From: Phycisphaerae bacterium SM23_33
Lineage (GTDB): Bacteria; Planctomycetota; Phycisphaerae; SM23-33
Assembly (NCBI GenBank): GCA_001303665.1
Contig: LJUF01000189.1
Span: 1 to 6,835, forward strand
Direction of reading: 5' to 3'
Length of the DNA stretch: 6,835 nt
Each line of letters begins with the position of its first letter. Positions within the stretch are counted from its first letter, which is position 1. Below, piece after piece: positions 1 to 6,600 of this stretch. Below the pieces are notes generated by a model, which worked only from the letters and a program-made list of their open reading frames with translations, did no database searches and was not told the DNA's origin. Position numbers and translations under genes: made by a program.

Positions 1-570
1 AGGTTTTTCCAGCCGCGGCGATGCCTGGTGCAGGTTATCCTCACCTGGCCGGGGCGGCGCGACCGGGCCTTGGAGCGGGCCGTGCTGGACGCCATCGCCC
101 CGCAGCCCAATGATGACCTTATCTTATGGCAGGCACTGGGCTTGGCTGCCATGGTGCCGAAGGAGTTCGAACTGGTCGACTGTAGCAGCAAGGTGGGTCG
201 GGTCTGCTGGGAGTTTCGCCGGCCCAAGAGAGCCTCGGAGGGGTTGACAGTAGAGCGGTTGGCCATGCCCCGCTACTGGCTGAAGTCGTCGGTGAGCGAG
301 TGGCTGACCGGCGAGCTGCCGCGGGGCTTCAAGGTCTGGCGCGAGTCGTCGGTGGACTGCGGCCGGCAGGCCGGCACGGAGATTTACAGCCGCCGCTCCA
401 ACCCGCTGGTCGGGCTGCTGCGGAAGGGCGTCAGCCGGCTGGACCGGGCGTGGCTGTGCCGGGAGCAGCAGCGGGTGTATCGGGTGGCCTGCTGGCGGCG
501 GGCGCGGGGGGAGACCGAGTGGCCCGCCGGGCTGGAGGTTTGCAGCGACAGCCGCGTGAAGCTTACCTGA
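1..570 (+). CDS. Uncharacterised protein, 5'-truncated by window edge
   Basis: The frame is open from the first base to TGA at 568-570, giving 189 codons. I treat it as the C-terminal part of a longer gene: the GTG at 28 has no ribosome binding site in front of it, and protein-like sequence (RFFQPRRCLVQV) continues upstream of it to the edge. The ATG at 21 is in another frame. Visible traits are a tryptophan- and arginine-rich composition, the segment VILTWPGRRDRALERAV near the start, a KVGRVCWEF strand-like stretch, and a basic C-terminal half (NPLVGLLRKGVSRLDRAWLC). No signal peptide, membrane segment or catalytic motif is apparent. It ends 8 nt before the likely start of the PqqD-like gene, so the two are probably co-transcribed. 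I do not recognise the function. It vaguely resembles uncharacterised planctomycete proteins that neighbour PqqD-like genes, but I could not verify this. Confidence 0.7.
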   Translation, partial: RFFQPRRCLVQVILTWPGRRDRALERAVLDAIAPQPNDDLILWQALGLAAMVPKEFELVDCSSKVGRVCWEFRRPKRASEGLTVERLAMPRYWLKSSVSEWLTGELPRGFKVWRESSVDCGRQAGTEIYSRRSNPLVGLLRKGVSRLDRAWLCREQQRVYRVACWRRARGETEWPAGLEVCSDSRVKLT

Positions 571-578
571 GGCGCGAG

Positions 579-965
579 TTGAAGAGGCGCTCGGCCAGAC
601 AGCAGGAGCACACGAAGCGGCAGATGGCCGTCTCTCAGCTTCTGTCGGCCGTGCCGCACAAGAACGAGGCGATGAAGCTCCAACCCGCCGGGCGGGGCGC
701 GCTGGTGAGCGTGCCGGTCCGCCGCCCGAAGTGGCTGGCGCCGCCCGTCAGTTGGATCCTGCCCTGGAGCCGGCACCGCCGCGTGCAGCTTGACGAACCG
801 GGCACCGAAGTGTTGAATCTGTGCGACGGCCAGCGCACCGTCGAAGAGATTATTGAAAGATTCGCCCAGGAGCATAGACTGAGCTTTCGCGAGGGCCAGA
901 CCGCCGTTACCCAGTTCCTTCGCGAACTGGTTCGGCGAGGAATTATCGTGCTCCTAGGGACCTGA
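579..965 (+). CDS. PqqD family (RRE-like) small protein
   Basis: This is a 128-residue protein if it starts at TTG 579. The C-terminal two thirds have the PqqD pattern: a strand RVQLDEPGTEVLNLCDG followed by QRTVEEIIERFAQEH, a helix, and a C-terminal helix TQFLRELVRRGII. PqqD-type folds (RiPP recognition elements) normally bind a leader peptide or substrate and present it to a radical SAM or other modifying enzyme. No such enzyme lies in this window, so the role here is open. The N-terminus is basic (KRRSARQQEHTKRQM) and is followed by a Trp/Pro-rich stretch, RRPKWLAPPVSWILPW. The start is uncertain. TTG 579 has TGAGG at 568-572 with 6 nt spacing and keeps the basic N-terminus. ATG 624 is the first ATG but has only a poor site upstream. 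A longer GTG start at 300 would overlap the preceding gene by about 270 nt and is unlikely. The family call is firm; function and start are not. Confidence 0.8.
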   Translation: MKRRSARQQEHTKRQMAVSQLLSAVPHKNEAMKLQPAGRGALVSVPVRRPKWLAPPVSWILPWSRHRRVQLDEPGTEVLNLCDGQRTVEEIIERFAQEHRLSFREGQTAVTQFLRELVRRGIIVLLGT

Positions 966-969
966 GCCC

Positions 970-986
970 GGGGCCGCCGTGGCCCC
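970..986 (+). other. GC-only hairpin between PqqD-like gene and ABC operon
   Basis: GGGGCC at 970-975 pairs perfectly with GGCCCC at 981-986 around a 5 nt loop (GCCGT), and C969-G987 can extend the stem. It begins 5 nt after the stop of the PqqD-like gene and ends just before the Shine-Dalgarno sequence of the permease. No T-run follows, so it is not a classic intrinsic terminator. It could stabilise the upstream mRNA, attenuate read-through, or be a chance product of high GC content. Confidence 0.35.
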
Positions 987-999
987 GCGGGTGTGGGCC

Positions 1000-1005
1000 G
1001 GAAGG
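1000..1005 (+). promoter_or_regulatory. Ribosome binding site deciding the permease start
   Basis: GGAAGG lies 6 nt upstream of ATG 1012. It favours that ATG over the in-frame GTG at 979, which sits inside the hairpin and has no Shine-Dalgarno sequence. The residues that 979 would add are not typical of an FtsX N-terminus. Confidence 0.6.
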
Positions 1006-1011
1006 GCTTTG

Positions 1012-2841
1012 ATGAAAGTCATCGAAGTTCGGGATCAGGTGAGCCTGCCTCTGCGGAGATGCTTTCAGCTCTGCGTCCACGGCATCCAGTACCGGCTGTT
1101 TCGCTCGTCCATCACCGTCGGCATCGTCTCGCTGGCGGTGGCGTTCCTGATGATGATGCTCTCCACCAGCTACATCGACCGGCAGGTTGGGGCCGACGTG
1201 TACCGCCGCACCGCCGACCGGCGGCTGCTGGAGGAGTGGGTGGAGAAGCTGGGGGTGCCCATGACCGGCGAGAGGCTGGGGCGGAAGGTCGCGGCCGTCG
1301 GGATCGGCTCGCTGGCGTGGCAGGAGCTGCGGCGATGGGGCGGCCTGACGGAGCAGGAGCTTTCGAGGCTGCGGTCGGTGGCCTTGCGGCAGGCGGAATA
1401 TCAGGGGTATCTGGGCAAGCTGGACCCCGGGCAGCGCAGCGCGCTGGTGGGGGACAGGCAGGGGCAGGACGCCCTGGCCTTCCTGTCCGACCGGCAACGC
1501 ATGGACGACTTCTTCGACAAGGCCAAGAAGTTCCGCACCCCGCTGCCGGGGGAGGGCACCCGCAAGTGGCTCGACAGGCTCGTGGCCGAGAACGCGGAAA
1601 CGGCCCCGCAGAGAAACAGGATCCTCGCCGGGCACGCCGCCGCCGTGCAGGGGCTGGAGCGGGACCTGGGCAAGCGCTCGGTCCTGGAAATGCTGGCCCA
1701 GGGCGACGCGGGGACGCTCCAGACGCTGGCCCGGCACGGCTTCGCCCTGGACACCTCGGACCTGGACAGGCTTCGCACCGAGGCGGAAACGGCCCTGGAC
1801 GCCGAGCAGATCCTGGCCCTGCTGCGCGACGAGGAGATGCGGGCCCACATCGCCGACCGCCTGGGCGTGGAGGTTCGGGACGTCGCGCCCAGCCACATTC
1901 TCAAGATCGGCTCCAGCACAAGGGGTGCGCGGTGGCTGACGGACCAGGTCGAGACCACCCGCCAGAACGCCGTGGCCAAGATCGCGGCCCTCCAGGAAAG
2001 CCTCGGCGCCCTGACCAACCTGCTGAAGCTCTCCCCGGACGGGATCCCGGCCGTCTGCTTGGCGGCCCTGGCGGACCTCAAGGCCGGCGGGGAGCCGTCT
2101 TCGGTCGAGGCAAGGCAGTTGGCCGGGCTGATAGGCCACGGCGTGGTTCGCAAGAACATCGGCGCCCGGGTCAAGCTCGACCCCGTTCTGGTCAAGCGCG
2201 AGCAGGTGTATCAGGTCGGCTCCACGCCGCGGGGGGCAGTGTGGCTGATCGAGCAGATGCAGATGCTCAGGGACCAGCTGCCGCGGGAGATCCGCGACCG
2301 CGAGCAGAGGCTGCTCGAGCCGCTCGAGCTGCCGGTGGAACGGATCGTCCAGGTCTGCCAGGCCCGACTGGAGCAGCTGGCTCTCTCGGAAAAGCTCACC
2401 CGGCTGGAGGTCGCCCCCGAGGAAAGCTGGTTTGGCTTTTCCGACCGCACCGCCTGGTTGATCATCATCAGCTTCGTCGTCTGCGTGGTGGGCGTGACCA
2501 ACGCCATGCTCATGAGCGTGACGGAGCGCTTCCGCGAGATCGCCACCATGAAGTGCCTGGGGGCGCTGGACAGCTTCATCATGATCATTTTCGTGATGGA
2601 GTCGTCCCTTCAGGGTCTGGCCGGCGGGGCGATCGGCATCTTCCTGGGGTTGCTGCTGGGCATGACCCGGTCGCTGTGGGGGTTCGGGACGCTGGCGTTG
2701 GCGAACCTGCCGCTGCTGCTGCTTCTGGGAAGCGCGGGGGTGTGCATTGTAGTGGGGGTGGTGCTGGCGGCGATGGCGGCGGTGTATCCGGCCTGGGTGG
2801 CGGCCCGCCTGGCGCCCATGGAAGCGATGAGGATCGAGTAA
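1012..2841 (+). CDS. FtsX/MacB-type ABC transporter permease with long helical extracytoplasmic domain
   Basis: The protein has 609 residues from ATG 1012. Topology is of the type VII ABC (FtsX/MacB/LolC) kind. There is a short basic cytoplasmic N-terminus, TM1 at about 33-52 (SITVGIVSLAVAFLMMML), a large extracytoplasmic domain at about 53-478, then three C-terminal TM segments at about 480-503, 523-551 and 566-594. The coupling region SVTERFREIATMKCLGA (502-518), the Glu of VMESSLQG (530) and the ending VYPAWVAARLAPMEAMRIE are typical of FtsX-domain permeases. The extracytoplasmic domain is much longer than in FtsX and does not resemble the MacB periplasmic core. It is rich in charged helices and holds three diverged copies of a G-x-x-W-L motif. 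Permeases of this class usually do not transport across the membrane; they transmit ATP-driven motion to extracytoplasmic partners or extract lipoproteins. The ATPase gene follows after 13 nt and a large exported protein after that, so they probably form one complex. Family call is firm; substrate unknown. Confidence 0.9.
   Translation: MKVIEVRDQVSLPLRRCFQLCVHGIQYRLFRSSITVGIVSLAVAFLMMMLSTSYIDRQVGADVYRRTADRRLLEEWVEKLGVPMTGERLGRKVAAVGIGSLAWQELRRWGGLTEQELSRLRSVALRQAEYQGYLGKLDPGQRSALVGDRQGQDALAFLSDRQRMDDFFDKAKKFRTPLPGEGTRKWLDRLVAENAETAPQRNRILAGHAAAVQGLERDLGKRSVLEMLAQGDAGTLQTLARHGFALDTSDLDRLRTEAETALDAEQILALLRDEEMRAHIADRLGVEVRDVAPSHILKIGSSTRGARWLTDQVETTRQNAVAKIAALQESLGALTNLLKLSPDGIPAVCLAALADLKAGGEPSSVEARQLAGLIGHGVVRKNIGARVKLDPVLVKREQVYQVGSTPRGAVWLIEQMQMLRDQLPREIRDREQRLLEPLELPVERIVQVCQARLEQLALSEKLTRLEVAPEESWFGFSDRTAWLIIISFVVCVVGVTNAMLMSVTERFREIATMKCLGALDSFIMIIFVMESSLQGLAGGAIGIFLGLLLGMTRSLWGFGTLALANLPLLLLLGSAGVCIVVGVVLAAMAAVYPAWVAARLAPMEAMRIE
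1471..2331 (+). repeat. Three diverged protein repeats in the permease extracytoplasmic domain
   Basis: Three segments share a pattern: a hydrophobic-plus-Arg helix, then a G/T/R turn and a WL helix. Copy 1 runs from about residue 154 (ALAFLSDRQRMDDFF, then GTRKWLDRLV at 182-191). Copy 2 runs from about 266 (QILALLRDEEMRAHI, then GSSTRGARWLTDQV at 300-313). Copy 3 runs from about 369 (QLAGLIGHGVVRKNI, then GSTPRGAVWLIEQM at 403-416). The conserved Trp residues are 186, 308 and 411, so the period is about 100-120 residues. Copies 2 and 3 are clearly related; copy 1 is weaker. DNA similarity between copies 2 and 3 is visible around 1909-1950 and 2218-2259. Boundaries are approximate. Confidence 0.5.
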
Positions 2842-2854
2842 GGTTGCCCGTGGC

Positions 2855-3643
2855 ATGACAGTTGCCCCGAACAACACGACGGTCGGGGAAGTCGCCGAAG
2901 GCGCCGAGCGCCCCATCATCATCCGCACCCTCAATCTCAAGAAGTCCTACCAGATGGGCAAGGTGGTCACGCACGCCCTGCGCGGCATCACGGTGGAGAT
3001 CCTGCGCGGCGAGTTTCTTTCCGTGATGGGTCCGTCCGGCTCGGGCAAGAGCACGTTCTTCAACATGGTGGGCGGGCTGGACAGCCCGACCTCCGGGCGG
3101 GTGTTCATTGACGAGGTGGACGTGGCCCAGCTCAACGCCATCGAGCTGGCCTTCCTGCGCTGCCGCAAGATCGGCTACATCTTCCAGACGTACAACCTGG
3201 TGCAGTACATGACCGCCCTGGAGAACGTCACCGTTCCCATGGCCTTCGCCGGCGTGGCCGGCGACGACGCCCGCCAGCGCGGCATGGATCTGCTGGACCT
3301 GGTGGGGCTGAAGGAGCGCTGGTTCCACAAGCCCATCGAGATGTCCGGGGGGCAGCAGCAGCGGGTGGCCATCGCCCGGTCCATGGCCAACAACCCGCAG
3401 ATCCTGCTGTGTGACGAGCCCACCGGCAACCTCGACCTGAAGACGGGGGCGGAGATTCACGCCATCCTCAAGCGCCTGAACGTCCAGCGCGGCGTGACCG
3501 TCATCTGCGCCACGCACGACCACCGGCTGATCGACATGAGCGACCGCATCATGTGGATTCGCGACGGCGGGATCCAGCGGCTGGCCCGGAGGGACGAGGT
3601 CACCGTCCAGGCCGGGGCGATCGGAGGTGAGGAGAATGAATAG
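2855..3643 (+). CDS. ABC transporter ATP-binding protein, MacB/LolD/FtsE type
   Basis: This 262-residue cytoplasmic ATPase carries every nucleotide-binding motif: Walker A GPSGSGKST (59-67), Q-loop Gln 111 in FQTYNL, signature MSGGQQQR (163-170), Walker B ILLCDEPT with catalytic Glu 188, D-loop GNLD (191-194) and H-loop His 221 in ATHDH. The sequence around the Q-loop (RKIGYIFQTYNLVQYMTALENV) is characteristic of the MacB/LolD/FtsE subfamily, which pairs with FtsX-like permeases such as the one just upstream. About 20 extra residues precede the first strand. ATG 2855 is preceded by a weak TAAGG (2839-2843) at a long 11 nt spacing, and it lies 13 nt after the permease stop. Translation may therefore depend partly on coupling. 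Its last 8 nt overlap the start of the next gene. The ATPase should be active; the system it powers is unknown. Confidence 0.95.
   Translation: MTVAPNNTTVGEVAEGAERPIIIRTLNLKKSYQMGKVVTHALRGITVEILRGEFLSVMGPSGSGKSTFFNMVGGLDSPTSGRVFIDEVDVAQLNAIELAFLRCRKIGYIFQTYNLVQYMTALENVTVPMAFAGVAGDDARQRGMDLLDLVGLKERWFHKPIEMSGGQQQRVAIARSMANNPQILLCDEPTGNLDLKTGAEIHAILKRLNVQRGVTVICATHDHRLIDMSDRIMWIRDGGIQRLARRDEVTVQAGAIGGEENE
3623..3627 (+). promoter_or_regulatory. Strong ribosome binding site for the M28-like gene
   Basis: GGAGG lies 8 nt upstream of ATG 3636, inside the end of the ATPase gene. It fixes the start of the large downstream gene and, together with the 8 nt overlap, indicates translational coupling. 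Confidence 0.7.
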
Positions 3644-6600
3644 GCTGCTTCGCCTGGCGGCGTCGGCGGCGCTGGCGGGGGCGATTCTCCTGTCGCCGGC
3701 CGCCTGCAAGAAGAAAGAGCAGGCGCAGGAAGAGGCCCGGGTCGAGATCAAGGCCCAGCCGGTGAGCCAACAGCAGCGCGCCCGGGCCCGGCAGGAGGTC
3801 GAGCAGCTCTGGTCGGACCCCCGGATCGATGCGGAAGTGAAGTCGCACAAACCCGCCCCCGAACACATGGACTTTTACCGCGACCTGGTGGTGCTGACGC
3901 GCTACCCCCATCGTCTGGCGGGCTACGGGGCCGCCGAGGCCCTTAACGGTCAGCCGGGCAGCCTGGCCGCCGGCCGCTACGTCGCCAGCCGTCTCCAGGC
4001 CATGGGGATCGAGTACGTGCTCACCCAGGGCTTTCCGGTCGCCCAGCCGATCACGACCGAATGCGAGCTGGCCGTGCCCGGGCGGAAGGAGCCGTACGGC
4101 CCGGAAGACGGCTTTCACGTCATGCGCGCCAACCAGCTTCAAGGCCCCACCACCCCCCCCGGGGGGCTGACGGGGAGGGTAGTCTACGCCGGCCCGGGGA
4201 GGCTGCCGGACTACCAGCAGCCCGTGGACGACGCCATCGTGGCCCTGGACTTCGCCGCCGCGGACCGCTGGCGATACGCCTTCGCCATGGGCGCCAAGGC
4301 GGTGATCTTCATCGGCTCGGACCAGCCGGCCCCCAACGCCTGCCACCATCTCAACCTCCCCGTCAACCTGCCGCGCTTCTACGTCACCGCCGAACTGGCC
4401 GAAAAACTGAAACTCAAGACCCAGCCGCCCACGGTGACGATCCGCGCGGCCTCTCGCTGGGAGATGCGCGAAGGCCGCAACGTCATCGGCGTGATCCGCG
4501 GCACCAACGCCCGATTCGATCAGAAGCTTGACGAGGCCATCGTGCTGGCGGCCCCGCTGGACAGCCTTTCCGAGGTCCCCATGCTTTCTCCCGGCGCCCG
4601 GGGCGCCGCCAACTGCGCCGCCCTGCTGTCGCTGGCGGAGTATCTGCGCGCCAACCGGCCGCGACGCGACGTGGTTTTGTGCTTCTTCGACGGCGAGGCC
4701 GCCAATCACGCCGGGGCCCGGGCGTTCTACGCCAGCCTCTGCCGCCAGCGGGCCAGGGGAATGACCAATGAAACCTTGGCCAAGCGGCTCAAGATGTTGC
4801 AGGCCGAGGCGGCCCACTTCGATGAGGCCCTGAAGGTCCTCAGCCTGAAAGACATCTTCTCAGATGAGGCCAAGGCATTGCCGCAGAACCGCTTTGTCCA
4901 TGAACTGATGCGAAAGCAGGTGAAGGCCCTGGCCGACGACCTGGTGCGCGACGAGCTCCAGTTGCGGAGAATCGCCAAGCAGTCTCACGAATTCTGGGTC
5001 CGGAGGCTGGAACGGGAAGGGCAGAATCTGCGCGAACAGTTGGCCGCGCCCGCCCGCCCCGCCGGCGCGACGGAGGCGGCGATTCAGGAGAGCCTCGAGG
5101 AGCTCGACCGCCAGGTCGAATACCATAAGGCCGAGATCAAGCGGTTGGCGGGTTTGATCAAGCCGATGAAGGACGAGGACATGTCCTGGAGCCAGCTGGA
5201 GGGCGCCCTTCACAAGAGGAAGCTGCCCGATCCGGCGGCCGAGGCGAACCCCGAGCAGCGGAAGGCGCAGGAAAAGATCGTCAGGAAATACCAGCGGGTG
5301 CTGGAGGACGTGAAGGGGCTGTGTGCGTCGCGGCAAGCGGGGCTGGCCGAGGCCATCAGCCACGTCCGGCAGGGCGTCGAGCTGGCCGAGCTCGTGGGCG
5401 AGCAGCGCGACCTGGTGGTGCTGCACCTGTCGCTGAACCTGGGCGACGCCTCCCCGCGGTGGACGTTCATTCACGGCTATGATTCCCAGTCGGTTCACAT
5501 CGGCAAGGACAACCTGGGCAACTACGCCAAGATGTTCCAGGCCATCCGCGACGTGGCCAAGGAGGGCCAGGATCTGCCGCTGTTCGAGTCCCGGGCGGTG
5601 GGGGGGCTGTTCAACATTCGCATGTTCGCCCCGGGTCTTTTCGCTCACAGCGGCTGCGCGGCCGGGCTGTTCGGCGTGGCCAACCTGGCGCTGATGACCC
5701 CGTTGGACCGCCGACCTCGGGACGGCCAGCCCTGCGACGTCGTCTCCCGCCTCGCCCCCGCCGAAGGGCGCGTGCCGGTGCTCAAGGTCGCCGAGATGCT
5801 CACCGGGCTGGACGAGGTCCGTCCCTTCCTCAAGCGCCTGTGCGATTCGCCGGACATGAGCCTCACCAGCGGCATCAACTCCCCCGCCGTGTTCACCGAA
5901 GTGACCTTCGACGACGGCAAGTACAAGGGCGCGTCGGTGCTGATGCTGTCGGCGGCCAGCGTGATGCCGGAGCGCCCGGCCAGGGGGGCGTTCCTGGCGG
6001 TGACGCGCGCCCCCGGCAAGATCTGGGAAGGAGCCAGGGTGGATCAGTTCCCGCCCGGCTTCGCCCCATTCTTCATCACCCGCGTCAACGAGATGGGACT
6101 GTTTGAATTGCCGCCTCTCTCGCGCGATTACTACGGCCAGAGCCTGGTGGTGGGCGTGCTTTTCGACGAGAGCGGCCTGATCCGGTACATCACCAACACC
6201 AGCATGCTGAAGTCGGCCCTGCCGCTGACCAACCACCAGACGATCCTCTTCGAGGCCGACTCCTGCTCGGTGGTCGGGTTCGGGTACGACCGGCTGGCGG
6301 TCAACACCCAGGCGTTGAAGGCCGCCTCGACCGCGCCGCTGCTGGAGGACCGCTCGCTGGTGGTGGAGGGCGGCAACATCCTGGCCGTCTACGCCAAGCG
6401 CGGCACCGAGAAGGTCAAGCTGTTCAATCAGGAGGGCATGGCCATTCTGGGCAACGCTGCCCCGGCCGACGCCATCGTCGGCGAAGGCGTGCCCATGCAC
6501 CCTTTTGCTCACCTGCGCACGGTGGATCTCAGCGCCGACACCATCTACCGCCTCAACCATGGGCGGTTGAGCATCCTGCGGGCCAACGGGATTCTGGAAA

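Noticed and set aside
244..249. TTGACA, a perfect -35 hexamer
   Set aside because: It lies inside a coding region, and no -10-like sequence occurs at the proper distance; the region about 17 nt downstream is GC-rich.
300..578. Extension of the PqqD-like gene upstream to GTG 300
   Set aside because: It would overlap the preceding gene almost to its middle, and the added sequence is Gly/Ala/Arg-rich shadow translation.
993..2858. A 621-codon + strand frame parallel to the permease
   Set aside because: It is a frame-shifted reading of the permease, very rich in Gly, Ala, Arg and Pro, without membrane segments. The alternative frame has full FtsX signatures.
943..2940. A 665-codon open frame on the - strand opposite the permease
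   Set aside because: Its translation is low-complexity, rich in His, Arg, Gln, Pro and Gly, as expected for the antisense of GC-rich coding DNA. The + strand there carries a convincing permease.
4545..4715. Active M28 zinc aminopeptidase
   Set aside because: The overall fold pattern fits, but the His, bridging Asp and second Glu ligands are replaced, so an active peptidase call is not supported.
2585..4817. Two long - strand frames (2585-3868 and 3600-4817)
   Set aside because: They overlap each other and lie opposite the ATPase and M28-like genes. Their products show Pro/Arg/Gly-rich composition and no recognisable domain.
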